DNA of 64,000 nucleotides from Durusdinium trenchii (GCA_963970005.1 CAXAMN010005158.1:32719-96718), one strand, 5' to 3'. Shown: positions 20,457 to 32,390, counted from the stretch's first letter. Numbers and translations: made by a program. Notes: generated by a model not told the origin, from the letters alone.

Positions 20457-20825
20457 TTGAGCACCTCATCGATATCCGAGTATGGGCTAGCAACAGGTTC
20501 GGGCTCTGGCCACTACTTCTTATTCAGCAACAGCCAGTTCATCCACAACTCTAATGCAGCACCTGTGGAGAAGAAGAGAAAGGCAGCTGAGTGGGCTGCT
20601 CATCTCCGCAGCCAATACGAAAACAGATGCATATACTATCGTTTACGATATGCTAGTCGCATGGAAAACTCCGCTGTGCTAACAATAATATTCAACGGCA
20701 TGGACAAATCCAAGTTTCGATACCCTCAGTATCGATGGCGAGTGCCAAAGCAATTAGACAAATTCAACAAAGATGGAGCTGCATTGTGCACTTGCTCACG
20801 GGTATTTGGCAGACTTCTTTGTTAG
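20457..20825 (+). pseudogene. Fragment of a dinoflagellate transposase-like protein
   Basis: Reads KKRKAAEWAAHLRSQYENRC, IYYRLRYASRMENSAVLTII and FNGMDKSKFRYPQYRWRVPK. The pattern of a helical stretch ending YASR, then hydrophobic strand plus GMDKSKF-x-x-P, is what I recall from a large dinoflagellate protein family related to DUF7869-type transposase-like proteins (usually '...SR...ILDGMDKAKF...P'). The downstream parts of that family (TDN and HTxEDID motifs) are absent within the next kilobase. Family assignment is from memory. Confidence 0.5.
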
Positions 20826-21078
20826 TGAGGAGGAGGCCACACTCACCGCCCAACTGGCGATATAAGTGTATATATATGTACTTGTTTAGCTATGTCCAAG
20901 TTTATGGTTTAAGTTTCATGTTTGTAGGACTTTTGCTTGGGGGGCCACAACTCCTATCTCATCAGATATGTTGCGTTTCACTTTTGAATTGTTTCTGTTC
21001 ACAAACCAGGTGTGTGGTGTCTTAGTTGGACACTGAATAGTACCTTTACTTTTGGGTCCACTATGATCAACTAATCCT

Positions 21079-21516
21079 ATGCATTTGCATGTAGAGCGCT
21101 TCCTGCACTTTATTGCTTTAGGGTTTAAGCATACTGTGCAAAAAATTTTAGCGCATGGTTGGCCTGTCCATGTCATTCAGATGTACTTTTCGATGGTGGA
21201 GTGGGCCACTGCGACTGATGGTTTGCGGCACAAGTTGTTGTTCGACAGAATAAGCGGGGTGCCTATGATTCGCATGCTCACAGGACACCGGTACAAGGTT
21301 GACCTGAACATTTACTGGAGCGAACGTGAACCCTTTGAAGGCTCCCAGGCCTATCACGGGATTTTTAAGGATGCTGCTGGGAAAATTACGCGGTCAGGGC
21401 TCTCGCTGATGAGCAAGTACGCAATCTACACCTCCACCGCGCCATTTCCACATGCAAGGGCCTGCAAGGGTGCAGGCTTGTGGGAATTCCCTATTCGATG
21501 TCTACATCAGGATTGA
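21079..21516 (+). CDS. Unrecognised open frame, 145 codons
   Basis: Protein-like frame: ERFLHFIALGFKHTVQKILA, FSMVEWATATDGLRHKLLFD, HRYKVDLNIYWSEREPFEGS, TAG-free to 21514. The first in-frame start is a CTG/ATG-poor region, so it may be an exon or remnant. It ends against repeat R copy B. No motif recognised; the surroundings are transposon debris. Confidence 0.38.
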   Translation: MHLHVERFLHFIALGFKHTVQKILAHGWPVHVIQMYFSMVEWATATDGLRHKLLFDRISGVPMIRMLTGHRYKVDLNIYWSEREPFEGSQAYHGIFKDAAGKITRSGLSLMSKYAIYTSTAPFPHARACKGAGLWEFPIRCLHQD

Positions 21517-21539
21517 CTTGTTCAGATCCCTTGCACCTG

Positions 21540-21802
21540 TCACGAAAAATCGACTTGGGACCACCAAAACACGAGGTTTCACATGCGCTTGCCACGAGTG
21601 AAAAGTGACCACCATGCCCAAAAATGCGCACGGCACCACAACGAGAGCGCAGTCGCGACAAGCACCTCCAGCCTTTTGCGAACCCGCAGCCGGAATGCAG
21701 AATGCACTGTAAATAGTAACACGCCCTGATGCAACACCTCGATTGAACACCGGCCCTTAACTATTACCGTAAGAACCCCTAGTGTTACCACACTGTTTGG
21801 GG
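21540..21802 (+). repeat. Interspersed repeat R, copy B (longest plus copy)
   Basis: Starts near CACGAAAAATCGACTTGG and ends CCACACTGTTTGGGG. The internal words CCCAAAAATGCGCACGGCAC and CACAACGAGAGCGC also occur, reverse-complemented, in copy C. Confidence 0.75.
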
Positions 21803-22074
21803 AACAATATGACTATGACGATGACTGCATTTCGGAGACCTGCAAGGACATTTGGAGGTCATGGAAAAATCCGCCCTCCATTAATTTTGAGTGATCGTGT
21901 CGGTTGATGGACTTTGTGACCTGGGCCTTTTGGCATGAGCGGCTGAACGGGTTGTTTGTGTCCTTTTCTTTGATTCCAACACCGGAAGGCAGGACGGGAC
22001 CCGCCACGAAATCCTTTGCAATCCCTCAACCCTTCCAGAGTTCCCCAAGTATCCCCAGCCTTTCCGCCGTTCAT

Positions 22075-22195
22075 TCCCCGCCAGCTGCCTCTTGGCGGGA
22101 TGCCGGCGCTTCAAAGGGGCGAAACTCAGCGAAGATTTCCTCTTCCTGCTGGTGGTGCCAGAGTACATAGGCGTCGTCGTACACGAATCGTGTCC
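22075..22195 (-). CDS. Candidate minus-strand exon, acidic
   Basis: Minus strand reads TRFVYDDAYVLWHHQQEEEI then FAEFRPFEAPASRQEAAGGE and a TGA. No clear acceptor. The plus strand is open but Ser/Pro shadow-like. Confidence 0.35.
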
Positions 22196-22748
22196 GGTTT
22201 TCGGCGAGCGTGGGAGGTAGGGAGGATGTTTGGACACTATGTTTTTTCCGTGGAAAAGCATGGAATGCGAAACGAATTGAGGGAACAGCCCATTGTTTGT
22301 TGTTGAAGTGTTTGAATTTGGTTGTTGTTTCATAACTGTAGCCTAGGGTTAGCCAACTATTGGCCCCGGACCGGACCCAACGTGAAAGACGCCACACACC
22401 GATGGGTGCCAGTTCCTTGCAGCGACCAACCAGCCTTTGCCATATGCTCTAGCAAAATGACATCTAATCGGGGAAAAAAGAAAAACATGTGGGGGCCATA
22501 TGGGACCAAAACGGACCCTTCATGACGTCCAGGTCTTTTTGACCGCTCACGATGGGGCGCGATTGCTGGGAAGCGCTACGTGACTACGTCACACCGAGCC
22601 CTCAAAGCTTCCAAATTTGCGTGATGTTGCTTGGGTGATGAACCTTTTTAAAGTGGGTGCTGAGTCCCAAGTGGATTTGGTTTCTTGGGTTTTTTCAGCC
22701 ATTGATGTCGGATCTTTGGTAAAAGCGAGGCCATAAAGTACTTCCAAG

Positions 22749-23085
22749 TCAGGCGCCTTCCACTACGACCTGGAGTTCATTGCGCACCTTTGCGTTGGTC
22801 ATCATTTGGCCAGCTTCGTGGGGCAGCCCAGAAGAGATGATTTGAAACAAAAGAGAGTCGAAGCGAGATTTGTCATACCCAAGAAGTCCATGGAAGTCCA
22901 CTGATTCAACCGCTTGAAGCCAATGACATCGACGCGGCCACTGACCCCTACAAAACCCGTCTTTAGCAACTTGGGGTCTTTCTGCACGGCTGAAGCAAGC
23001 CGCGTGGGAGGCAACTTCCCTGATGAAAACCAAACAATCTGGCATTGGATTGCTCCAAAGGAAAACACCAAGGACTCCCTCTCCA
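22749..23085 (-). pseudogene. Minus-strand coding remnant with one frameshift
   Basis: From 23085 down, one frame reads AIQCQIVWFSSGKLPPTRLA, SAVQKDPKLLKTGFVGVSGR and VDVIGFKRLNQW; near 22900 the sense moves to the neighbouring frame with VESVDFHGLLGYDKSRFDSL, LFQIISSGLPHEAGQMMTNA and a stop at about 22749. One indel explains the switch. The order (KLPPTR, SGRVDVIGFKRL, GYDKSRFD) is familiar to me from multi-copy dinoflagellate proteins of mobile origin, without a named domain. Confidence 0.5.
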
Positions 23086-23337
23086 ACAACTATGTTGAGA
23101 GGGTGAACTCCCGTTCATGTTTTGTTTTCATTGGGTCTCCTACTCAAGGTGTTACAATCGCCCTGGTTTTTCTTCTGTCGGCCAGCCCCGGATCTTGTTC
23201 TTCTTTCACGCTCCCAATGCACTCATCCTCGAATCCCAATCAGGTCTCGTACAATCTCGCACTGTACATATATGTACTGTACTTAAAATTACTTATATAA
23301 ACAAACTTAGCTGATCTTACTCTTGCTGTAAATACTA

Positions 23338-23428
23338 GAATGTATATATATATATATGTGTGTACTTACACATATAATATATGTATATTTACGTAATTCT
23401 GATATAGTATATATAAGTACATGTATAT
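23338..23428. repeat. AT-rich microsatellite region
   Basis: (TA)n and TATG/TACA runs, about 90 bp. Confidence 0.85.
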
Positions 23429-23461
23429 ACAGATCTTACCATGAATCCAATCATCTTTCAG

Positions 23462-23653
23462 GTCTTTGCCGCACATCGACTTCGCTCGGGTGTCAAAGCC
23501 TCCTCCTCTCGTGGCAGACCCTCTCAGGTGCGGCAGCTCTTCGATGATGGACGGGCCGGGCTCCCCGAGCTGCCCTGCCAGCGGCGGGCTACGCGAACGG
23601 CCAATCCATGGGGCCTGGATCAGGTCTTGACCGATCCGTTGGGGCGTCCCATG
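23462..23653 (+). CDS. Candidate exon, 64 codons, phase 0-0
   Basis: Acceptor AATCATCTTTCAG|, donor CCCATG|GTATGT. Reads VFAAHRLRSGVKASSSRGRP, SQVRQLFDDGRAGLPELPCQ, RRATRTANPWGLDQVLTDPL and GRPM. Good signals at both ends and an exact codon multiple make it one of the best exon calls. It is GC-rich against AT-rich flanks. Function unknown; may join with 25098-25220 (also phase 0). Confidence 0.55.
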
Positions 23654-25097
23654 GTATGTTTTTGGGGTATAGAGTCCGTGAGGGAAGGGTTCCCCAAAAT
23701 AGGAGTGGATGTGCCGGAAAAAAAGGAATTGTTTGGGATACAAGTCAAAGCACAAACCAAACCCCAATATGTGTGCGGCTGCAGCAGAAGAGGTTCTTTT
23801 TCTTTGGGTTGGAGCCTAAAGGAGAGTTGTACCATATTCCTGCACCTTAGTAGGGTTGGAGGATGGGAAGTGATGGGAAGTGGCCCAAAAGGTTCTGGCC
23901 AACCGGACAGGGAAACCACATGGAAAACATATGGCATTGAACAAATTGGACTTGTACTGTTTTTTCCCTGTGTTCACTCCTTGTTTACAAGCAGCTGTAG
24001 ATGTGCATGAGCAGCTGTAGCTGTGAAGTAGGATGAAGTGGCTTGGTAGCAAGAACTTTATGGACTGCCCTGGAAGAGAAGATGAAGATGGCTCCATTTG
24101 GGTGTACTGTACCTCCCCCACTCAAACCATGGGGAGGTTGCTATGTGTTCATTCAACGAACCCATGCCCAGGTGTGATGACCTACAGCCATTTGAGCGCC
24201 TCTTTGGTTCAAAGTCCCACCCACCCTGATCAACCCTTGCAAGAGCAGTGGGAGCTCAAGTAGTTGCGAGGGGGTGCTGTTCAGCAGGCGGCCTGGAAAA
24301 GAAGAAAAGGACCATTCCCTGGAAATGGTGATTTTTCGGGAGTCTGAGTATACCTCTTCGATATTGATTTCTGTGTTGTTTTATGTGCTCTTTGTTCCAA
24401 GCCTGCTGCGCCTGCTGTGCTAGGTCAGCCACTTCTATTCCGATTGCGCCATCATGAGGGATGAGGACGTCTGACAAAAAAGTCGAGCTGACGCTTTAAT
24501 CGAGGAGTTCGTCAGGGGGGGGGTTCTGGGTCACCCAGAACTCCTTTTGAACTCCTGGAAGCTCCTGAGAACTGGGAACTGGAACTCCAACAAGTGGTTG
24601 GTGCACCCAAGGACACTTGGAAAAGCAAGATGGGTTGCCCTACACCAGTTGGTCAGTTGGTTGAAGCAGAAACAATCCTGCTGATGCCCAGTAACATGAC
24701 ATTACATCTCATGATTTTCAATACCACCTGGTGCTGCTCAACAATGCTTAACATGTGGGTACGAATGAAAATACGGAGACCTCCCAGTTCGACCCCCTGG
24801 AAGAAGGGAATCAAACCAAAACCCATTGGTTGGAAGGTTCCTCTATGAAACACAGGCCCATGTCTTTTGTAAAAAAATGTTTGAATACACCGCACAGGGA
24901 ATATGGTGTTGGAGCGGAGGTTTTTCAACACCAAGACCTGCTAACCAGCCTGACGATGCGGCACCGAGAACATCGCACCCACCGCGCTTCACTGTAGAGG
25001 GGCTCAATGGAGCTCAAGGGCACCTGGTGCTGTTGAGATGTGTTTTTTCCCCGGTTCCGGCTCAATCCTCGAAACTCTGTGGATCTTTGTTTTTGAG

Positions 25098-25220
25098 GGG
25101 GGGGCTTCTGAAGCAGCAAAGTCTGAGTCTAAGAAGAAACAAGATCCAAGGGTTATCGAGGAGCTCGCCAGCGCTAGCCAGCTGTTTCGATCTGACTCTC
25201 AGAGCTCCCAGCCTCAAAAG
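25098..25220 (+). CDS. Candidate exon, 41 codons, phase 0-0
   Basis: Acceptor TTGTTTTTGAG|, donor CAAAAG|GTGTGA. Reads GGASEAAKSESKKKQDPRVI then EELASASQLFRSDSQSSQPQ K. Hydrophilic, Ser/Lys/Glu-rich linker-type sequence. Confidence 0.52.
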
Positions 25221-25739
25221 GTGTGACTTAAGTGACGAGGCATGGAACTGTTCCGTTTTCTTAGATTGGCACCAAATAAAATATATGTTCCATCCATCCT
25301 GTTCGAGGAGTTTCTTTATTTGACCTAAATTTGGTGTCGGGATGTGTCGGGGGTTGATCCCACAATTCGTGTGTCAATGCGGGGGGATCCACGTTGCGGA
25401 ACACATCTGATAAACCGTTTTAACTATTATATGGGTAATTACTTTAGGGGGGGCCTGTCGTAAAGGTTAGTTTCCGTCCGAAGTGTGTGCTTTGGCGTGT
25501 CCGTGTCGTGCAGGAGCTTCACTTGGCCTTCGTCTCTTCACTCATGGCGTGTCTTGGTCTTCAGGCGGTGAGGAAACTGGTGGACTTGTAAGACATGGTT
25601 TCGGTTCCGATCCCCGAATCTGATCTCGAACGGCTCCAGTCTTCCCAAGTCGACTGTGGTCTAACTAGGGACTGGTCAAGAACAGGAAGATCTGGGGATT
25701 TGAGCTAAGAGTTCTGAGGGGTGTATAGATCAAAATGGT

Positions 25740-26088
25740 TTTCCAACTCATTCTTAGTCTGACTGGTGCGACGAAAGTAAGGAATAAGGGAAGGGGAAGA
25801 ATGAGCCCCCCCAATAGAAAGTCCATTGGATTCCCAGCCACCGTCATTCCCTACTAAGCACAGAACAAGTCTCTCTTGCGTGCGGATCGACTTGACACGG
25901 TGATCGAATGGGCAAAGTCCAAGGAATGGACGTTAGTTCCAACGCTTCGACGCTTCGACAATTCAGTTCGAGAACTGGGTTACTCATCGCAGATGGTGGC
26001 CCTGGTTACATTGTGGCATGCTTAGTTGCATGCTAAATGATTGCCATAATTCGAGAAGCGTGTTCTTTCCCCACCTGCCAGGTGAAGG
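25740..26088. other. No gene supported
   Basis: Only chance frames. A partial duplication CGCTTCGACGCTTCGACA at about 25945. Confidence 0.35.
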
Positions 26089-26103
26089 TTGTTAGATTTT
26101 ATC

Positions 26104-26158
26104 ACAGCTCCTCTCCTCTCGCCTCTCGCCTCTCGCCTCTCGCCTCTCGCCTCGCCTC
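26104..26158 (+). repeat. Tandem repeat of CTCTCGCCT
   Basis: Five to six 9-bp units directly in front of the next minisatellite. Confidence 0.85.
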
Positions 26159-26171
26159 GAATAAATGTCGG

Positions 26172-26400
26172 ATCAGCGACTGAGGGTCCGGATCAGCGAC
26201 CAGGATCAGCGACTGCTGGATCAGCGACCACTCAGGATCAGCGACTACTGGATCTGCGACCACGGTTCCCGGATCAGCGACCAATTTTCCCGGATCAGCG
26301 ACCATGCAAGAACTATAGGATGAGCGACTGTCGGAGCGAGATCAGCGACCATGGATTAGCGATCATGTTTTCTGGATCAGCGAGATCAGCGACTCAGGGG
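26172..26400 (+). repeat. GGATCAGCGACCA minisatellite
   Basis: About 13 copies of GATCAGCGAC spaced by 2-12 variable bases (for example at 26172, 26190, 26203). Spacers differ, so this is a diverged array, not a fresh expansion. Confidence 0.85.
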
Positions 26401-27158
26401 TTGTGACGTTATCTTTGACTGTGCATTGGGTCATCCTTGAAGAGACGGAAAAGATCCACAAAATTTTCGCTGTTTGGGTAAATGTACCCCGTGCACTGAC
26501 AAGGGACAGGAATGGGCACATCATTGCAAGTTGCAAATCTTAGCAGCGCCGCGCCACTGGAAGTTTTGCGGCTGCAGAATGACACAAGGGTGATCCGATG
26601 CCGGCAACATGGCTTGAAGGCACCTGATGACAGGAGTTGAATGATCCAGAGGCGGACATTCTGTGAATCACTCAATGTTTACATCCTTCAGCGCGCGTGA
26701 CGAAAGTATTTTGGGATTATATTCTCAAGGAGACGTGGCCAAAGCTTGCTCAGGAATTTGTCGGGTTGACTTCGTCAACATGGAATTTACAGGTGTGGCA
26801 GACAGAGTCCAGTGACGTCCTTTGATTTTGGGAAGCTCAATTCTTGGACTCTCTTCAATGCTTTTCCTTGTCAACACTCAAACGAAACATGTTTTCTGGC
26901 CGTATTCTCTTGCTGGACTCTTTTGCTTTGTTCTTGATGTCTCTCTGTTGATTCAGTTATCAATACTTTCTGGTTTCTTTCGTCCTTCTTCCAACAGCTA
27001 TTTGAGCATCTTTGTGTATGGAGATTCTCTGCAAGGAAGGGGTCTCTCTGATGTCATTCGAAGGGGAGTAAACTTCCTCTGCGGACTGGACATCTCTGGA
27101 AATGTTGCGATGGCCTCTCCAGTTGAAAACCCTCTGGAGGAAGGGTTGCTGGGGACAG

Positions 27159-27461
27159 ACTTCCGAAAGATGGGATCTCGTGGACCATAGAGCTCAATGG
27201 AATGGCAGTCGGAAGCTTCTCAATGGAGCTTGACAAGGTTTGTGTTCGAGAGCTTCATCGCTTCTTCTCTCACCAGAGACAATGCTTCCACTCGAGGAAC
27301 TTTCCGCGAAGCTCGTGCCACGCGCACAATTGACTCTTCAGTCACTTCAGTCCGAGCTGGGAGACAAGCCTGGACCACTTTGGGATGTGATTCGGAGAGT
27401 GCAAGCACAAGGAGCTGCTGGGATGGTTCGGTTCCTCTCGAACATTTTGTGCAGCATGGAG
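27159..27461 (+). CDS. Two-exon gene fragment
   Basis: Exon 27159-27237 (acceptor GGGGACAG|) reads LPKDGISWTIELNGMAVGSF SMELDK and ends at AAG|GTTTGT. Exon 27297-27461 (acceptor CACTCGAG|) reads ELSAKLVPRAQLTLQSLQSE, LGDKPGPLWDVIRRVQAQGA and AGMVRFLSNILCSME, donor GAG|GTGATC. The 59-bp intron joins them phase 0 to 0. The first part looks like a beta-strand pair, the second like helices. Both ends continue into introns. A further frame upstream (26822-27190) has hydrophobic segments but does not join cleanly. No family recognised. Confidence 0.52.
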
Positions 27462-28236
27462 GTGATCCGGTGTGGTCGGTTTGTTTCGCCATGCGTGGGC
27501 AGCCTGGGTAGGAGCACGCGGGTGACGTAGATAATGCTTGTGTTGGGCAGACATTGAAGTCCAGCATACAGGTTTGCAAGCTTGTTTGTGGCGACCGATC
27601 CAGTATGGTCGGCTTCGTTTGTTTCACTTTCTTTCGCTATACCTCCGGTGACCGATCCGTTGAGCTTCGTCTGATCCTGGTGACCGATCCGACCGGGCCT
27701 CAGCTGCAAGTGCCAGATCAAAGCGTGGAGCACTCGTTGCTTTCTACCTCAAGAAGGTGGAAGGTGCTCAAAAGATCTGAAGAGGAGACTTGGATACTTT
27801 TTGTTCACATCCACTTAGCCTTATTGATAGAATGTTCGGCGAATTTTGTTCAAGCATGTTGCGGTACCAGAGATACGGATCAAGCCAAACGTAACACAAT
27901 GACCAGCCGTACCTGAAGGTGTAAAGCCACTGTATTGACGCGGTTGTTACTGCCAATTAATGTAACTGCGCAAAACCACGGTGTTTTGGGCATACATGGT
28001 TGGGGAATGTTGGGGATGTTCTTCCATCAAAACAGATGGACAGAGTCTACCATCCCAAGGCTCGAGCCAGTGAACTTCCACCCGGACTCGCCCGACCTGG
28101 TCGGGGACCCGTGAAACAGCGCCGGTTGGGGCCGCGGATGAGACCAATTTGCACTTGGAGTTCTGGCCCACAGACCTAAAGAAGCAACCAAAAAAGAGGT
28201 AAAAACCATGCCCAGGAGGAGGACCCAGGCCACCAC

Positions 28237-28276
28237 CATCATGCAGCAGCAGCAGCACCACCACCACCAGCAGCAA
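28237..28276 (+). repeat. CAG/CAC triplet repeat
   Basis: CAGCAGCAGCAGCACCACCA type, about 40 bp. Confidence 0.85.
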
Positions 28277-28442
28277 ATTCATCGACACTTGTGGAAAAAA
28301 ACAAGGTATATTATTTCGAATTGTATCGATAAACATCGACAAACTGCTGAAGCTTGCAAAACAAGACGAGTGTGTAGATGTCCACGTGACCAAAAGCAGT
28401 CACGCCCCCAAAAGGATACGGAAATATTGGCATCTTCCGCAG

Positions 28443-28606
28443 GACGTCTTGTTCATCGGACTTTCCCATCCGATCCGCTGCCGTTCTGGCTGACTCGATC
28501 GGAGGCCCAGCAGTGCTTGTCGGCGTCGTTAGAGAATTTGCGGCTCATCCCGGTACAGTGGAGCAGCCAGGCGCGGGAACGTGGACAGTCAGACTGCCAG
28601 GATTTT
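28443..28606 (+). CDS. Candidate exon
   Basis: Acceptor ATCTTCCGCAG|. Reads FPSDPLPFWLTRSEAQQCLS, ASLENLRLIPVQWSSQARER and GQSDCQ. Donor not clear; a GA or a later GTGGGT donor would do. Confidence 0.42.
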
Positions 28607-29199
28607 GTGGGTTTGGGATCATTGAGTTCCACGCAATGTTCAGTATGTAGAGGGAGAGCACTTGGTGCACTTGTTTGGGGGGGGAGATGGATGGGAAGGA
28701 TGGGTATCTCACAGCATTGTTGCATCGTTTGGATTCTTTGCCAACGATCTCATGTCAGGGGAGAACTCATTTTGACATGGTTTGACATTCGAGTGTTGAC
28801 ATTGATATCTTGAGAGTTTTTGTTTGTTCAACGATAGATGGTTTTGACCATAGATCCTGGCAAGAAATGCTCCAAGTTGCTTCTTGAAAGCAAGTGTTTG
28901 GACTTTTTCAGCATGAGATCATGCGAACTTCCAAACAGTCAAGTATCTGAAGTATCTGAAGTGTTCACTTCGAAGATTTCGAATGGACTTTCTTTGTAAA
29001 GCGTGAAAACCTCAGAGGCCCCAGGCAGAAGAACAATAAGGCACGAGCACGAGCACGACCCACAAACATGAAGGACATCACTCATGCAAATGCAATGGAA
29101 CAGTGTCAGAAAAGCTGAGGCGTCCTTCTTCAATGGTGAGTGAGTACTTGATTGTTCCTTGCTGAACTGGGTAGAGTCAGGGTCTGTCCCAGTAATCCA

Positions 29200-29275
29200 G
29201 TAACAGTCGGTAGACCATTATCACATAATATCACTATGTTTGAACAAGCCCTTTACTAACCATCATCATCCACAT
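29200..29275 (+). repeat. Dispersed repeat T, copy 1
   Basis: GTAACAGTCGGTAGACC ... ATCACTATG ... CATCATCATCCAC; diverged copy of 34221-34285 and 55186-55266. Confidence 0.55.
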
Positions 29276-29559
29276 CATGGGATAGACTCACCCAAGGGCT
29301 ATACAGTACGGTAGAGTCTTAGACTCCCTGTCCATGTCGGTTCTATGTGACTCTTCCCCGGGTGCACATGTAAAGCCGAAACTGGGCCGCCGTGCTTGTT
29401 TTGGATGCCAGGAACCCAGGTTCTTTCGAACAGGAGCCATGGTGACCTGCGGTACGACCGGGTGCGACACAGAACGAACGAAATCGGTGCAACAGTGAAA
29501 GACGATGGTGAAACGGTGGGGGTCAGTGGTTGATGCAACCAGACCAGTTGTTCTGCTAG

Positions 29560-29716
29560 CGGCGAATCGCGCCAGACTGGTGCGCGTGCACGTGGCGAAT
29601 TGCGTCAGGGCAGTGGGAAGTTGGAGGATCATTTGCCAGCCTCTCAACCGGACAAGGCCTTTGAGGGTTCGTCGTGGGAGGGTTCCATGGGACGCCGGTA
29701 TCGAACCAACTTACAG
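29560..29716 (+). CDS. Candidate exon with strong donor
   Basis: Acceptor TTCTGCTAG|, donor CTTACAG|GTAGGG. Reads GESRQTGARARGELRQGSGK, LEDHLPASQPDKAFEGSSWE and GSMGRRYRTNLQ. Length is 1 base plus 52 codons. Basic N-half, acidic C-half. Unknown function. Confidence 0.52.
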
Positions 29717-29839
29717 GTAGGGTGGTTTCAATTGGTTCCAACTAGGAAGGAGCAACACACAGTGCATCAAATTGAAGGGAGCATCCTTCCCTCAAAAAAT
29801 CACACCTGAAATCCTTAACCCTCCGAGAAGTGCCATCAT

Positions 29840-30055
29840 GTGCAATCGTTGCCCGTGTTGATCTTCAAAGCACCAACCAACCCGCCTCCACGAGGTGCTC
29901 CCGCGCTCAGACCTGGGCGCGCGGCCGCGCCACCGAGTAGAGGGCGACCCCGGCAGCGACGCCTCGGGGCGCCTGGCGAAGTTCATAGGCGGGAGCAGGC
30001 TCTGAAGGATGAGATCAAAGGATCATCTCTGTCGCCTGTCACCTCTCAAGGATGA
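29840..30055 (+). CDS. Candidate exon, Arg/Pro/Ala-rich, strand uncertain
   Basis: Plus frame reads APALRPGRAAAPPSRGRPRQ then RRLGAPGEVHRREQALKDEI. The minus strand frame is open too. GC-rich island of about 130 bp. Confidence 0.28.
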   Translation: MQSLPVLIFKAPTNPPPRGAPALRPGRAAAPPSRGRPRQRRLGAPGEVHRREQALKDEIKGSSLSPVTSQG

Positions 30056-30059
30056 GATC

Positions 30060-31255
30060 AAAGAACCCATTTGGGGGCAAGTGCAAAGATAGATCCAAGG
30101 GCCAGCTTCTTCAAAAGTGACCCTTCCTAGTCGGCTTGTTTGCAACCGAAGCACCGGGGATCTCAGTTTGGGTCACTTTGAAGAAGCAGTTTGGGAAGTA
30201 TTTTTCACATGTCCAGGAAGGCACTTGCCTAACATTTGGTTTTACCCATGTGCAGTGTGCGTGTTGGGTCGGATCCAGCTGCGGCTGAGAAGGTGGTTGA
30301 GGCAGGTCCAGTGATGAGAGGGGCCGGTAGACCAAGTTCGGTCCTTAGATCAAGAGGGGATGAAACAATGGTCGCCCTGCAGTCCATGGGTTTCTCAACC
30401 TGAATGTGTGCAGGGAAGGTTTGGAGGGTATAAATGCTCAGAAGCTCCAGCGAACGATTGTTCCTAACTTCAACAGATCCAACCCCTGACTGAGTTCGCC
30501 ATACCCCTGAAATTCAAAAACACCCTTGATTTATGTAAATCATGGGCTGAATCCTGCACTCAGACCCAAGGATTTTAGACCTACGAAATCTTTTGGTCTC
30601 CAGCGGTCACCCTCCGAAGCTGCCAGGCTCGAGAGCCGTGCCACATGAAGGGCCTTCAGGTTGCTTGGCCCAATGGGTGGGACCGAGGGAATTCACAGTG
30701 GAGCATGCAGCGAGAACAAGTGCTGCGTGGTTACAGGGTGGTTGTTGCCTGCATAGTAAGGCCAAGATATAGATGTTCAAGATTGTTCAAGCATTTGGGA
30801 CAAGGGTGAGCAGGTCCAACAGATGTTGGACATCCTTCCTTGACCTTGCTGCGCTGCTCAGCGGTGCTATCTTCGGGCCGACGGCCGTGAAGAGGAATGA
30901 TCTGAAGGATGACTCAGGATGACTAGTCCAGTTACAGTTTGTGATCCCAGGAGTTGCTGGTTGCTTGAAACCCTTTATGAAAATAAAATACTGTGACAAA
31001 AATGGAAGAGTAAGGAAATAATAAGGAAATCTCCCTAAACACCCCCTGGAAGAAGGGACATAGACACAACCGCGCAAGGAATTTGTAAGTGTTCGTGGCC
31101 TGCTTTCAAGTAAAACAATTGTTTTCACGGCTTGCAGTGCAGTCCTATATAAGCCGTACTTGCAGGTCCGGTTTCATAGAACTTCACTCCAATCTAGCAA
31201 GCTCCGAAACATACGACCCTCATTTGATGCCCCTCAAAGTCAACGATCTCTGTTT
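30060..31255. other. No gene supported
   Basis: Only short frames without splice support. Contains GGATGAGATCAAAG twice at about 30008 and 30050. Confidence 0.35.
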
Positions 31256-31266
31256 GGCACTGCGTG

Positions 31267-31384
31267 ACTCCACGTCGGGGGGGTTGAGCTCTCGCTGAAA
31301 GGAGCTCTTCCGGAGGTCAAGACTGCCGTCCGCGAGGCGGGACCTCGGGCCGACCGGTGGAGAGGCGGAAAAAGCCCACGGAGC
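31267..31384 (+). CDS. Candidate exon
   Basis: Reads VGGVELSLKGALPEVKTAVR then EAGPRADRWRGGKSPRS and meets a donor AGC|GTAGAC. An in-frame TGA lies just upstream, so the exon starts after it; no clean AG there. Confidence 0.4.
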
Positions 31385-32390
31385 GTAGACTCTTGAGGAC
31401 CATAACCACCCAAGATGAAGAGCATTTGAGGGGGTTATTTGTCAAGGAGTCTACATTATGGGACCCACCCCACTGACCCCAAACACTATGGAAGAGATTC
31501 ACTCCAAACCCACCCAGGTTCCCAGACCGGGCTTGGAGCTGACTGGAAGACCGGTATTCCTATATAGCCCAGTGGTTTTGGGGTTCCATGTCAACCATTC
31601 AGTTCGTTCAGTTGACGTATATATTGTTGCCAGGAGTATAGATCGAGTGTACAGACCTAGAACCCAGACATGACAAGATCACGTTTGGGCTCCAAAACAG
31701 GAGTCACTGAGGTTCTAGGTATTTATATCCATATATATATATATATAGATAGTTATATAGCTTTCATATTGTTGATGGTTGGTGGAAGAGTAGGGAGGAA
31801 GACATGTGAGTCATCGGTTTTGTCTTGAGTCCACAGCTCATAAGCAATTTGTTCAGGGCTTTGATCGTAAACTCAAACACTGAACGGCTGGCGTTGATCC
31901 GTTGTTCAGTGTGAAGGCGTTCATAGGGCATCCACCCAAAGACAAGAAGCTTGACAGGAAGTCCATGGACGCCCAAAGCTTGTGTAGTCCAAGTTGTTCC
32001 GTTCACCCACCAACATATTGCAAGCCCGGCCTCATAGCCTGCTAACCTTTATTGGTAAACTGTCTGACCTAGAGCCTGTCAGATGATCTTGTGCAAGCAA
32101 GCCAAGCCCGCCGATGGTTCGCTTGCACCCAAGACCTCCAAGCAGCTGAGCATTGTACAGTGGCTACGCCAAAAAAGTATCAACATGTGGTTATGAGAGC
32201 ATGAATAACAACATGTCCAAGCAACAAACTGCACTGGTGGACTTTTTCACGGCCATTGGAAGCAACAGCAAAGACATGTAAACATGTTAAAAACACATGT
32301 ATTTAATCAATGGTGCTTGGACTAATGCGGTATCATTTTAGGTGCCCATTTGCCACATCTCCTTCAACCCACCACCCACCCAACGACCAG

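Noticed and set aside
26172-26400. Regular repeats with variable spacers, superficially CRISPR-like
   Set aside because: Repeat core is only 10 bp, spacers are 2-12 bp, and the genome is eukaryotic.
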